Part shown: positions 26,880 through 35,456 of the stretch, one piece after another
How the letters are laid out: every line of letters starts with the position of its first letter
How positions within the stretch are numbered: the first letter of the stretch is position 1
Assembly (NCBI RefSeq): GCF_017894385.1
Contig: NZ_CP059560.1
Coordinates: 5,278,501 to 5,342,500, forward strand
Direction: 5' to 3'
DNA: 64,000 nucleotides
From: Aromatoleum petrolei
Lineage (GTDB): Bacteria > Pseudomonadota > Gammaproteobacteria > Burkholderiales > Rhodocyclaceae
Position numbers and translations under genes: made by a program
The notes under the pieces: model-generated
Seen by the model: only the letters and a program-made list of their open reading frames with translations
Told to the model about the DNA's origin: nothing
The model's database searches: none

Positions 26880-27074
26880 GCGATTTCTTAAAGTGCGCGA
26901 GCCGTGCAGTGGAACGTAATCGTAACACCAACACATCCAGTCAGACGGAGAATCCGTATAACCAATTGTTTCATCGATACTTTTTTTGCTGGCATTACCT
27001 TTGCTATCTGGCGGTGGCCGGCCCGGTTCGCAGCGGCGACCGATCGGCGTTCCACTCGCGAGGAGACCAAAACA

Positions 27075-28598
27075 ATGACTGAAATCATCAACACGCTTAA
27101 CGGCTACATCTGGAGCCCGGCGCTGATCTATCTGTGCCTGGGTGTCGGCCTTTATTTCTCCATCCGCACACGTTTCATGCAGGTACGCGGCTTCAAGGAG
27201 ATGATCCGCCTGATGTTCGAGAGCAAGGGCTCCGACGCTGGCGTTTCGTCCTTTCAGGCCCTGACGATGTCGCTCTCGGGCCGCGTCGGCACCGGCAACA
27301 TCGCGGGAGTCGCCACCGCAATCACCTTCGGCGGCCCCGGCGCGGTGTTCTGGATGTGGATGGTCGCTTTCCTCGGCGCCTCCACCGCATACGTGGAATC
27401 GACCCTGGGCCAGATCTACAAGGAAAAGGATGACCAGGGCCTCTATCGCGGCGGCCCGGCCTATTACATCGAGAAGGCGATGGGGCAGAAGTGGTACGCG
27501 TGGATCTTCGCCGTTTCCACCATCATCGCGACCGGCCTGCTGCTGCCCGGCGTCCAGGCCAACAGCATCGCCGCGGGCCTGAACAACGCCTGGGGCATCG
27601 ACACCGCGGTCAGCGCCGCCGGCATCGCGATCCTGCTGGGCTTCATCATCTTCGGCGGCGTCAAGCGCATCGCGCAGTTCGCCGAGATCGTGGTCCCCTT
27701 CATGGCGCTCGCCTATATCCTGGTTGCGATGGTCATCGTCTTCCTGAACATCGACCAGTTGCCCTCGATGATCGCGCTGATCTTCAAGAGCGCCTTCGGT
27801 TTCGAGGCCGGCTTCGGCGCGGTACTCGGCATGGCAGTGCAATGGGGCGTGAAGCGCGGCGTGTATTCGAACGAAGCCGGCCAGGGCACGGGGCCGCATC
27901 CGGCCGCCGCGGCCGAAGTCTCGCACCCGGCCAAGCAGGGCTACGTGCAGGCGTTCTCGGTGTATATCGACACCCTGTTCGTGTGCTCGGCGACCGCCTT
28001 CATGCTGCTGTCGACGGGCATGTACAACGTCAAGGCGCCTGACGGCACGATGATCGTGAATGGACTGCCGGGTGTCGAAACCGGCCCCGCCTACACGCAG
28101 GCGGCCGTCGAGACCGTGATGCCGGGCTTCGGTTCGAGCTTCGTCGCACTGGCGCTGTTCTTCTTCGCCTTCACGACCATCGTGGCCTACTACTACATGG
28201 CCGAAACCAACATCGCCTACATCAACCGCAAGGTCCATCGTCCCTGGCTGTCATTCGTCCTCAAGCTGGGCATCATCGCGACCGTCACCTACGGCTGCGT
28301 GAATGGCGCGGGCGCGGCGTGGGACCTCGGCGACGTCGGCGTGGGCCTGATGGCGTGGCTGAACATCGTTGCGATCCTAATCGTGCAGAAACCGGCTCTC
28401 GTCGCGCTGAAGGATTATGAGACGCAAAAGGCCGCCGGCCTGGAACCGGTCTTCGATCCGGAAAAGCTCGGAATCCGCAATGCGGACCACTGGAAGCGCC
28501 CCGCCGGCAACGTCGCCGATGCGCGCCGGCCGCATGCGCAACCCGCGAACCATGTGCCTGTGGGTCTCGAAGTGAGTCCCGCCGCGGCGCGCGACTGA
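27075..28598 (+). CDS. Sodium:alanine symporter family (AGCS) amino-acid carrier
   Basis: A 507-residue integral membrane protein with the AGCS fold. The N-terminus is followed by GVSSFQALTMSLSGRVGTGN, the conserved AGCS substrate/Na+ motif, and by GGPGAVFWMWMVAFLGAST. The central VKRGVYSNEAGQGTGPHPAA is the family signature. It imports alanine, glycine or related amino acids with Na+. ATG 27075 has a strong GAGGAGACC ribosome site. The C-terminal tail (about 60 residues) is hydrophilic and atypically long. Its divergent neighbour suggests control by the TyrR-like regulator. Confidence 0.9.
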   Translation: MTEIINTLNGYIWSPALIYLCLGVGLYFSIRTRFMQVRGFKEMIRLMFESKGSDAGVSSFQALTMSLSGRVGTGNIAGVATAITFGGPGAVFWMWMVAFLGASTAYVESTLGQIYKEKDDQGLYRGGPAYYIEKAMGQKWYAWIFAVSTIIATGLLLPGVQANSIAAGLNNAWGIDTAVSAAGIAILLGFIIFGGVKRIAQFAEIVVPFMALAYILVAMVIVFLNIDQLPSMIALIFKSAFGFEAGFGAVLGMAVQWGVKRGVYSNEAGQGTGPHPAAAAEVSHPAKQGYVQAFSVYIDTLFVCSATAFMLLSTGMYNVKAPDGTMIVNGLPGVETGPAYTQAAVETVMPGFGSSFVALALFFFAFTTIVAYYYMAETNIAYINRKVHRPWLSFVLKLGIIATVTYGCVNGAGAAWDLGDVGVGLMAWLNIVAILIVQKPALVALKDYETQKAAGLEPVFDPEKLGIRNADHWKRPAGNVADARRPHAQPANHVPVGLEVSPAAARD

Positions 28599-28649
28599 GC
28601 GCCCCACCCTCTCGTTCTCTCAACCCGTCGCAAAAGCGGGTACTTCCCC

Positions 28650-28678
28650 GGGGCCGCCGTCTGCGGCCCCGTTTTTTT
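28650..28678 (+). terminator. Intrinsic terminator of the AGCS symporter gene
   Basis: A perfect 8-bp GC stem, GGGGCCGC (28650-28657) against GCGGCCCC (28663-28670), with a 5-base loop is followed by GTTTTTTT. It lies 51 bases after the symporter stop and separates it from the CoA-transferase gene. Confidence 0.92.
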
Positions 28679-28790
28679 GGCCATGCCGGCGCGGCGCCGA
28701 TCATGTAACCGCCTCGCCAGGACAAGAATGGCGTTACCCTTCGGGCTCCCTGCCGCACGCACCGCGCCAACGAACGAGGAACACCCTGCA

Positions 28791-29990
28791 ATGAGCTCCA
28801 CCGCCAAACCCCTCGCCGGAATCAAGGTCGTCGAACTTGGTACGCTGATCGCCGGGCCCTTTGCGGCACGGATCCTCGGTGAATTCGGGGCGGAGGTGAT
28901 CAAGATCGAATCGCCCGACGGCGGCGATCCGCTGCGCAAGTGGCGCAAGCTTTATGAAGGCACCTCGCTGTGGTGGTACCTGCAGTCGCGCAACAAGCAG
29001 TCGGTGACGGTGAACCTCAAGCAACCGGATGGCGTCGAGGTGGTTCGCAGGCTCGTCGCCGAGGCCGACATCGTGATCGAGAACTTCCGTCCGGGGGTGC
29101 TGGAAAAGCTGGGCTTGGGGTGGGAGTCGCTGTCGGCGATCAACCCCGGCCTCGTGATGCTGCGCCTGTCCGGCTTCGGGCAGACGGGCCCTCTGGCGCA
29201 ACAGCCTGGCTTCGGCGCGATCGGCGAGTCCATGGGCGGGCTGCGCTACGTGACCGGCTTCCCGGACCGACCGCCGGTGAAGACCGGCATCTCGATCGGT
29301 GATTCGATCGCGGCACTGTGGGGGGCACTCGGCGCGCTGATGGCGCTACGCCACAAGGAGGTGAATGGCGGTCGCGGGCAGGTCGTGGACGTGGCGTTGT
29401 ACGAAGCGGTGTTCGCGATGATGGAGTCGCTGGTACCGGAATTCGACGTGTTCGGTTTCGTGCGCGAACGCACCGGGAACATCATGCCGGGCATCACGCC
29501 GTCGAACACGCACACGACGCGCGACGGCAAGCACGTGGCGATCGGCGCCAACGGCGACGCGATCTTCCGCAGGCTGATGCTGGCGATGGACCGCGCCGAT
29601 CTGGCCGACGATCGGACGCTGGCAGACAACGCCGGGCGCGACGCACGGCGGGACGAGATCTACGCACTGATCGACGCCTGGGTCGCGGAACACGACGAAG
29701 CCACCGTGCTGGCCGCACTCGCCGCCGCGGAGGTTCCCGCGTCGCGCATTTACTCGGTCGCCGATATGTTCGCTGACCCGCAATTCCTTGCGCGGGACAT
29801 GCTGCAGTTGGTGACCCTGCCCGGCGGGCGCGATTGCCGCATGCCGGGCGTGGTGCCCAAGCTCTCGCTCACGCCCGGCGGCGCTGAAACGATCGGACCG
29901 GCGCTGGGCGAGCACACCGACAGCGTGCTTGGCGAGCTCGGTTACGACGCAACGGCCATCGCCGCACTACGCGCAGCCGGGGCGATCTGA
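28791..29990 (+). CDS. CaiB/BaiF (family III) CoA-transferase
   Basis: A 399-residue family III CoA-transferase. It opens LAGIKVVELGTLIAGPFAAR, has FGAEVIKIESPDGGDP and VIENFRPGVLEKLGLG, and carries the segment GISIGDSIAALWGALGAL with the candidate catalytic Asp. Such enzymes move CoA between carboxylic acids (for example succinyl-CoA to an organic acid). The substrate cannot be told from this locus because no dehydrogenase or regulator is beside it. ATG 28791 is preferred to an upstream TTG-type start inside the terminator region. Confidence 0.88.
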   Translation: MSSTAKPLAGIKVVELGTLIAGPFAARILGEFGAEVIKIESPDGGDPLRKWRKLYEGTSLWWYLQSRNKQSVTVNLKQPDGVEVVRRLVAEADIVIENFRPGVLEKLGLGWESLSAINPGLVMLRLSGFGQTGPLAQQPGFGAIGESMGGLRYVTGFPDRPPVKTGISIGDSIAALWGALGALMALRHKEVNGGRGQVVDVALYEAVFAMMESLVPEFDVFGFVRERTGNIMPGITPSNTHTTRDGKHVAIGANGDAIFRRLMLAMDRADLADDRTLADNAGRDARRDEIYALIDAWVAEHDEATVLAALAAAEVPASRIYSVADMFADPQFLARDMLQLVTLPGGRDCRMPGVVPKLSLTPGGAETIGPALGEHTDSVLGELGYDATAIAALRAAGAI

Positions 29991-30447
29991 GGCGCCCCGG
30001 CATTTGCGAAGCAGGCCACCGAGGGCGTACCGAAGAAGGCGAAAGATGAAGCCCTGAAAATCAGGGCTTTATCAGGTGCTCTAGCGGAGAGATCGGGACT
30101 CTCCGCAAAACTCCGCAAGCAACTGTTTTACAACCATTTTTCCGCAAGAAGCCCCACTTAACATGCCCATAAGTGGAACAGTTGATTGGTACAGCATTTC
30201 TATCGAAACACCTTACCCGTCAGCGAGGAAGGATCTCACGGCGTGCCGCCGTGCCAATTCGGGGCGAATTCGCGTGAGGACCTCCGGTCGGCATCGTGCA
30301 GGATGCGCCGGAGGAAGCCGGCTTCGACCGGATCGTGAGTATCGTGGGCTATCCGGACTTCGTGATCGTGCCGAAATTTGCGCGCTTGCCGAAGAGTTCG
30401 CGCGGGCGGTGGGCGAAGCGCTCAACAATCCTGGCGACTGAATTCCT
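29991..30447. other. Decayed intergenic region with gene fragments and hairpins
   Basis: 457 bases without an intact gene. A 9-bp hairpin AAGCCCTGA/TCAGGGCTT lies at 30049-30069, and an 8-bp hairpin GCGGAGAG/CTCTCCGC at 30084-30106. The stretch 30296-30441 (plus) holds a piece reading DAPEEAGFDRIVSIVGYPDF that shifts frame to AEICALAEEFARAVGEALNN and stops. On the minus strand around 30219-30290, EVLTRIRPELARRHAVRS resembles the start of a small nucleotidyltransferase. These look like remnants left by past insertions or deletions. Confidence 0.45.
30296..30441 (+). pseudogene. Frameshifted gene remnant of unknown family
   Basis: One frame reads QDAPEEAGFDRIVSIVGYPD followed by FV, then the next frame continues as EICALAEEFARAVGEALNNP and GD before a TGA at 30439-30441. 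Together they look like the C-terminal 50 residues of a small soluble protein broken by a frameshift. No start region is found and I cannot name the family. Confidence 0.35.
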
Positions 30448-31059
30448 CTACTGCACAGTGCTTCCCGTTGGGCAACCCTGAGTCGTTTCGGACGCGTCGC
30501 CTGCGAGCACTCCCCGCTTTGCGAGAAGCGCGATGAATGCGGTCGGCAGGGCGATCGCCAGGACGACGAGTCCCTGTCCGGCGATGATCTGCTGGTCTAG
30601 CAGATAGCCGTTGCACAGGCGCGTGCTCATGTCCTGATAGAGGAGTCCGACCACCGCGGTCATCCAGGCCCAGTTTCCGATGAAGAAGATCTGGACGACG
30701 ATGCCGGCCGGGCGCCACGATAGTTGCAGCGCGCCGCCGGCCGCGAGTAGCGTCGCAATCTTGGCGATTTCCATCGGGGGCGACAACAGGGCCTGATCAA
30801 GAGCGCGCGGGATCATCCAGAAGGCCGATACCAGCAGGCACAACAGCAGGCCTGCGAGACCGTGCGCGTTGATGGTCGCGACCGCGGCGCGCACACGTGG
30901 TGGCAACGTCGAAGCGAATGCGGCGCCGGCGACGATCAGCAGCGGAAACTGCACGAGCATGTGACGCGCCATGTCGGCTTCGAGCCAGAGGCGCAGCGAC
31001 GGCGCAGTGCCTGTTGCCAGGAGCGTCGCGCCGAGGAATGCATATCGGGGCGGCCTCAT
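30448..31059 (-). CDS. Hypothetical membrane protein of the oxidase operon
   Basis: A 203-residue protein with five to six hydrophobic segments (LLIVAGAAFAST, GLAGLLLCLLVSAFWMIPRA, IVVQIFFIGNWAWMTAVVGL, LVVLAIALPTAFIALL). It has several His/Trp/Met residues near membrane edges and resembles small CtaG-like or oxidase-accessory membrane proteins only in general character. Its start overlaps the stop of the SCO gene (ATGA at 31056-31059), so it is the last gene of the oxidase operon and may help assemble or couple the oxidase. Confidence 0.6.
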   Translation of the reverse strand: MRPPRYAFLGATLLATGTAPSLRLWLEADMARHMLVQFPLLIVAGAAFASTLPPRVRAAVATINAHGLAGLLLCLLVSAFWMIPRALDQALLSPPMEIAKIATLLAAGGALQLSWRPAGIVVQIFFIGNWAWMTAVVGLLYQDMSTRLCNGYLLDQQIIAGQGLVVLAIALPTAFIALLAKRGVLAGDASETTQGCPTGSTVQ

Positions 31060-31673
31060 CGTGGTGCGACCTGCGCGCGGGCCAGCGCCGAGCGCAACGC
31101 GATGCGGGCCTCGCCGACGTCGTCGATGCGGATCAGTCGGCCGTCGGGCGCCAGCGTGTGGATCGCGGCGTTATGCACGAAGCCGCCCATACCGTCCGGC
31201 ACGACGACGATGCCGAAGGCGTCGAGCAGCCGGCGCAGGGCCTGAGGGTCGGCGACCCTTTCGAAGCGCCAGACCAAGGCATCGGCGTGCACGCGGCTTG
31301 CGTAGCGCGCCAAGGCGTTCGCGTCGTCCGCGGGATCGAAGCTGATGCTGATGAGGCGTACGCGGTCCTGCAGGCCCCGCCTTTTGAGCTCCTGCTGCAG
31401 TTGCTGGAATTCCGTGCCGAGCACGCTGCACACCGTTTCGCAGCGCGTGTAGATGAAGTCGACGAGCGCAATGCGGCCGTCCCGCGCGAGATCGTCGTGC
31501 AGCGAGTGGGCGGTCGCGCCGGCAAGCATCGCATCCGGGATCTGTGGCGCGTGTTCGCGCACGGCGAGGCGGCGCGCGGCCTCGCTCGTGACGACCCGGA
31601 AGCCGGCGCTGACTTCCGAGAACGCCGCGAGGCCCGACAGCACGATCAGCGCGCAGGTGACGGCAGTACGCAT
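31056..31673 (-). CDS. SCO1/SenC family copper chaperone
   Basis: A 205-residue protein with an N-terminal signal or anchor (TAVTCALIVLSGLAAFSEVS) and a thioredoxin-like domain. The copper-binding pair is Cys78-x3-Cys82 in YTRCETVCSVLG, with candidate third-ligand His168 or His173 in FVHNAAIHTLAPDG. SCO proteins deliver copper to, or reduce cysteines at, haem-copper oxidase sites. It sits between the cytochrome c gene and the operon's last membrane protein, consistent with assembly of the oxidase encoded upstream. Confidence 0.85.
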   Translation of the reverse strand: MRTAVTCALIVLSGLAAFSEVSAGFRVVTSEAARRLAVREHAPQIPDAMLAGATAHSLHDDLARDGRIALVDFIYTRCETVCSVLGTEFQQLQQELKRRGLQDRVRLISISFDPADDANALARYASRVHADALVWRFERVADPQALRRLLDAFGIVVVPDGMGGFVHNAAIHTLAPDGRLIRIDDVGEARIALRSALARAQVAPR

Positions 31674-31683
31674 GGCTCGTGCG

Positions 31684-31693
31684 CCCCCCCCCC
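31684..31693 (-). other. Ten-G homopolymer between cytochrome c and SCO genes
   Basis: The minus-strand mRNA has ten consecutive G residues here, the first being the last base of the cytochrome c TAG stop, and the SCO ATG follows 10 bases later. It may serve as the SCO ribosome-binding region or be prone to slippage in length. Confidence 0.6.
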
Positions 31694-32304
31694 TACTTCA
31701 GCGTCGCGAGTTCGGCGCCGCCGTTCCACGGGGCGCTGCGGTCGGCGGTGCGCTTGCGCTGCTCCGCGACCGATTCCGGCGTCACCGGCGCGCCCTGGTT
31801 GCCCCATTGGCTGCGGATGTGGCTCGCGACCGCCGCAATCTCCGCATCGTCCAGCTTGTCGCCGAAGGCCGGCATCACGCCGTCGTAGGTGTTGCCAGCG
31901 ACTTCGATGCTGCCGTTGATCCCATGCAGCAGGATCTGGATCAGGACCTGTTCGCCGCCATTGACCCAGGCCGACCCCGCCAGCGGCGGGAAGACCTGGG
32001 GAATGCCGGTGCCTGTCGCCTGATGGCAAGCGGCGCAACTGGCGCCGAAGATCTGGCCGCCATCCACGGCCTTGGAAGGCACGGCCGCGAGCACTTCCAC
32101 GTTGCGACGGTCGCCAAGGGCGGGACGGGTGGTGGGATGCGCCGTGTAGATGTAGTAGACGGCCCAAATCAGCAACAGGCCGATCAGGCCCAGCATCAGG
32201 CGAGGCACAGGGTTGAAGGATTCATGCGGATCGAGGTTTTCGCGCCGCTGGGGTTCGTCGTTGCGGGTCTTGGCGTGCATATCGGGTACGTGGCTGCGGA
32301 TCAT
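31693..32304 (-). CDS. Membrane-anchored monohaem cytochrome c of the oxidase
   Basis: A 203-residue protein with a hydrophilic N-terminus, one membrane anchor (RLMLGLIGLLLIWAVYYIY, about 35-53) and a periplasmic class I cytochrome c domain. The haem site is Cys90-Ala-Ala-Cys93-His94, and the likely axial Met144 is in DGVMPAFGDK. It takes the place normally held by the dihaem CcoP in cbb3 oxidases. ATG 32304 overlaps the ccoO TGA (ATGA). Confidence 0.82.
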   Translation of the reverse strand: MIRSHVPDMHAKTRNDEPQRRENLDPHESFNPVPRLMLGLIGLLLIWAVYYIYTAHPTTRPALGDRRNVEVLAAVPSKAVDGGQIFGASCAACHQATGTGIPQVFPPLAGSAWVNGGEQVLIQILLHGINGSIEVAGNTYDGVMPAFGDKLDDAEIAAVASHIRSQWGNQGAPVTPESVAEQRKRTADRSAPWNGGAELATLK

Positions 32305-32906
32305 TTGGAGGCCGGGCCTGCGTCGGCGAGCGGCGCCAGCGCGGGGAAGGTCCGGTCGAGCGAGAGGAGATAGGCCACGAGGTCCTGCGCCTCCTGGGTG
32401 GCGACGACGACCCCGCCGGCCGGGGCGAACTGCGGCGGCAGTGCGACGACCTTGTCACCCGGCGCGGCCTCCTTCTTGATCTCGAACAGGAAGGGATAGG
32501 CCGGCATGATGCTGCCCGGCGTGTAGGCACGCGGCTGATAGAGGTGGCCGAGCTGCCAGTCCGCGCTCGGCTGGCGTGCCCCGATGTTGAGGAGATCCGG
32601 GCCGGTGCGCATCGTGCCGAGCAGATGCGGGCTGTCGTAGTAGTAGTCGCCCGCGACCGAGGGCCGACCCCAGCCGCGCTTGTCGTCCGGCGCCTGCGAG
32701 GGATCGCGCGGCTGCTGCGAATGGCAGTAGACGCAGCCTTGGCGGATGTACTCCTGGCGTCCGCGCAACTGCACCTCGGTATAGGGCTTCAGGCCCGGCG
32801 TCGGAGGTTCGTGCCGCAATTGCAGGTAGGGCAGCACCACCAGCGAGGCGGTGGCGATGGCGAGCGTCACCATCGCGCCCGAAATCAGTTTGACGTGGTT
32901 TTCCAT
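32301..32906 (-). CDS. ccoO: Cytochrome c oxidase subunit II, cbb3-type (CcoO-like)
   Basis: A 201-residue monohaem protein with one N-terminal membrane anchor. The haem motif is Cys58-Val-Tyr-Cys61-His62 in the typical CcoO context GCVYCHSQQPRDPSQ, and the axial Met134 is in TPGSIMPAYPFL. The segments RPSVAGDYYYDSPHLLGTMR and TGPDLLNIGAR are also CcoO hallmarks. It passes electrons from cytochrome c to subunit I. It starts 3 bases after the ccoN stop and overlaps the next cytochrome gene. Confidence 0.88.
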   Translation of the reverse strand: MENHVKLISGAMVTLAIATASLVVLPYLQLRHEPPTPGLKPYTEVQLRGRQEYIRQGCVYCHSQQPRDPSQAPDDKRGWGRPSVAGDYYYDSPHLLGTMRTGPDLLNIGARQPSADWQLGHLYQPRAYTPGSIMPAYPFLFEIKKEAAPGDKVVALPPQFAPAGGVVVATQEAQDLVAYLLSLDRTFPALAPLADAGPASK

Positions 32907-32909
32907 GGT

Positions 32910-34535
32910 TCAGGCGGTCGGGGCAAGAGGACGGAGAATGGCGGCACCGCTGCGCTGCGGCCCGCGGGCCAGCGCCATCAGCAGGAAGTGGGCGGCGAAG
33001 GCAAGATGACCGAGCGTCATCAACGCGCCGCCGATCGAGCGCCCCTGCAGCCAGGGCAGCGTCACGCGCACCGATTCCATGAAGGGCTTGCTTGCATCGA
33101 CCATCGCGAAGCCTTGCAGCAGCCCGGCGGTCGTCAGCGACACGAAATAGATCGCAAAGCCGATCGCTACAAGCCAGAAATGCACGGCGATGAGCTTCGG
33201 ATACGGCCATTCGCGCGACAGGATGCGCGGCATCGCGAAGTAGATCGCGCCGAACATCACCAGCGTGACGAAACCGTACAGCCCGAGGTGCGCGTGCGCG
33301 ACGGTGAAGTGCGTGAAGTGGGTGACGGTGTTGACGCTGCGCAGCGCTTCGAACGAACCCTGGATCGAGCTCACCGTGTACATCATCCCGCCCAGCACGA
33401 CGAAGCGCAGCGTCGGCGAGTGCTTCAGGGCGGCGAAGTGCCCGCGCATCGTCAGGTGCTGGTTCAGCGAGAACGCGACGACGGGCACGATCATCATGAT
33501 GCTCTGCACGATCGACAGCGTGACCAGCCATTCCGGAACGGGGCCGCCGACGAGATGGTGACCGCCGACCTGGCCATAGAAGAAGGCGAGACACCAGAAA
33601 CCGATCAGCGACAGGTTGTAGGACTGGATCGGCCGGCCGATGACCTTGGGCAGGAAGTAATAGACGGCGGCGAGCGACAGCGGCGTGTAGAAAAGCCCGA
33701 GCACGTTGTGGCCGAACCACCAGTTCATCGTCGCCTGCTCGACGCCGAAATGCAGGTTGGGCAGTTTCGCAACAATGTAGAGCACGGGGAACCAGAAGAG
33801 CGCCGCGCCCATGTACCAGACGGACACGTAGAGGTGTTCGACCTTGCGCCGGCGCAGCGTGAACACCAGCGGCAGGCCGATCATCGCGCCGCCGACCGCG
33901 AACAGGATGCCCACCTGCCCCGGGATCTCCAGCCACTCCATGCCGTCGTTGAGGCCAACCGCGATGCAGCCGATGCCGATCGCGAGGCCGATGTTCCACA
34001 GAACTGCGCCCCATACCGCGAAGCGCGCGCCTTCCAGCCGGGTCTTTAGCAACCGCGGCATCATCCACAGTGCAACGCCGAGCGCTGCCATTGGCGCCCA
34101 TCCGTAGGCGACCGCGTTCAGGTGGATCGTGCGGATGCGCCCGAAGCTGAGCCAGGCGTATTGCGTCAACCAGTCGGGCTCATGGAGCTTGATCGAGCTC
34201 GTCAGGCCAGCGAGCGAGGCCACCAGCAGCCAGAAGACCGCGAAACCCAGCAGCACGAAGGCCGGGCGCGCCGACGAGGCATCCGCCGCGAGGCGCGCCT
34301 GCAGCTCAGTGGCATCCGGTTCGCAGTGCGAAGCCGTCATCGCCCGCTGAAGGTCCCGTTGCTTCGCCGCTGTTGCGGCCGGCTCCTCGACCCGGCCGAT
34401 CTCGCCAGATGAAAAGATGACCTTCGCCGCGGCGGCATGCGGGTCGAGAAGCCCCTTCCGCAGGGACCAGATGAAAAAGAACAAGCCTGTGACGGCAATG
34501 ATGAACGACGAAAGCAACAGCAACGGGATGTCCAT
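32910..34535 (-). CDS. ccoN: cbb3-type (C-family) haem-copper oxidase subunit I with CcoS-like N-terminal extension
   Basis: A 541-residue oxidase core with twelve or more membrane segments. Candidate ligands are His138 (low-spin haem, TIHLNAVAYGW), His276 (Cu-B, WWFGHNVLG), His326/His327 (Cu-B, GGHHLVGG) and His414/His416 (VAHAHLG). The C-family Tyr is in VYYFLPKVIGRP. Residues 1-52 form an extra membrane helix followed by RKGLLDPHAAAAKVIFSSGE, resembling the small maturation protein CcoS fused to the subunit. It reduces O2 to water and pumps protons. The first gene of the operon; no CcoP or CcoQ is encoded here. Confidence 0.87.
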   Translation of the reverse strand: MDIPLLLLSSFIIAVTGLFFFIWSLRKGLLDPHAAAAKVIFSSGEIGRVEEPAATAAKQRDLQRAMTASHCEPDATELQARLAADASSARPAFVLLGFAVFWLLVASLAGLTSSIKLHEPDWLTQYAWLSFGRIRTIHLNAVAYGWAPMAALGVALWMMPRLLKTRLEGARFAVWGAVLWNIGLAIGIGCIAVGLNDGMEWLEIPGQVGILFAVGGAMIGLPLVFTLRRRKVEHLYVSVWYMGAALFWFPVLYIVAKLPNLHFGVEQATMNWWFGHNVLGLFYTPLSLAAVYYFLPKVIGRPIQSYNLSLIGFWCLAFFYGQVGGHHLVGGPVPEWLVTLSIVQSIMMIVPVVAFSLNQHLTMRGHFAALKHSPTLRFVVLGGMMYTVSSIQGSFEALRSVNTVTHFTHFTVAHAHLGLYGFVTLVMFGAIYFAMPRILSREWPYPKLIAVHFWLVAIGFAIYFVSLTTAGLLQGFAMVDASKPFMESVRVTLPWLQGRSIGGALMTLGHLAFAAHFLLMALARGPQRSGAAILRPLAPTA

Positions 34536-34614
34536 GACGAACAGTCACCTCTGTGGGGTCAGAATATTTTTTGAGAATTATGTTTGTGCAAAGATATGTT
34601 ATTGCCCCGCCCCG

Positions 34615-35456
34615 TCAAAAGCAATATTTTTGATTCATCTTATGGACAAACCGCTCGCTCGTCCGGCCGATCGCCGACGCGGCGTGCTGCCCTCGGGGCA
34701 CTTGGACCGTCAGGCCAGGGTCGAAGCGGGCGTTTTCGGCGACGCCCTCGAGCACATAACTACGCCGGTTGGCGAGCATGCGCGTGGCACCGACGCGATA
34801 GTCGAAGCTGTCGTGGGTGTGGCCGTGCATCCACGGCGCTGCACCGCTGCCCGTGACGAGGGCCTCGAGGTCGGAAACGAATCAGGCATTAAGGGGGGAA
34901 CCGGCGAAGCGTTCGGCGATGCTGCTGCGAGCCGGCGCAAAACGGTTAACGACCACGGTGACGCCAGCGAACCGATCCGCAAGCCGGGCCTTCAGCGAGC
35001 TTGCATGGCGCTCGAACGGCGCCGCGCAATGCGACGGTCTGAAGACCTCTTTCGGGTCTTCATCGATCGCGATGCGGCTGAAGTCGCGGCTGAAGCGCAC
35101 AGCTTCGTCCATGGCCTGCTCGCGCGACGCGCCTTCTCCCGCAAGACGCAAGTCCGTCCACTGCGTCACACTGAGGATGAGTACAGCGCCGAGGTGCTAG
35201 TCCTCACAGTCGAGCACGGTCACCTGGGTCTCGCGCGACAGTTCGTGCAGCAAGCGATTCGTCGTGCGGATGCTGGACCCGTAATACGCCTGATTGCCCG
35301 CCCCATTGATCGCCGGCTGCTTCAGCGCGGACGCCCACTCGATCGCTTCCCGCGGACGGGGATGTCTCCGGTCAAGATCGACAGGTCTGCGCCGCTGTCG
35401 GGAATCTCGCACGACGTCAACTCGAGATGAATGCCCGATACGATTTGCAGATTCAC
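34615..35456 (-). pseudogene. Metallophosphoesterase pseudogene (calcineurin-like)
   Basis: Pieces in different frames rebuild one calcineurin-like phosphoesterase. GTG 35456 gives MNLQIVSGIHLELTSCEIPD. Then come GNQAYYGSSIRTTNRLLHEL (family GNHEYYG, with the metal-binding His lost), TQWTDLRLAGEGASREQAMD, VNRFAPARSSIAERFAGSPL and finally MHGHTHDSFDYRVGATRMLA with the GHTH metal motif. At least two interruptions occur: a stop after LDCED at 35197-35199, and another break near 34882 after SPLNA. The gene is dead or dying and is flanked by other remnants. Confidence 0.82.

Noticed and set aside
30148..30170. CCACTT...AAGTGG inverted repeat as a possible attachment site
   Set aside because: Six-base arms with no adjacent integrase or tRNA gene; easily due to chance.
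34629..34643. TTGAT half-site resembling an FNR/Anr box upstream of ccoN
   Set aside because: Only one half matches (second half CTTAT instead of ATCAA), and the distance to a mapped start is unknown.
34417..35430. 337-residue plus-strand frame across the metallophosphoesterase remnant
   Set aside because: The minus strand carries the recognisable phosphoesterase segments; the plus frame is a shadow that remained open by GC bias.
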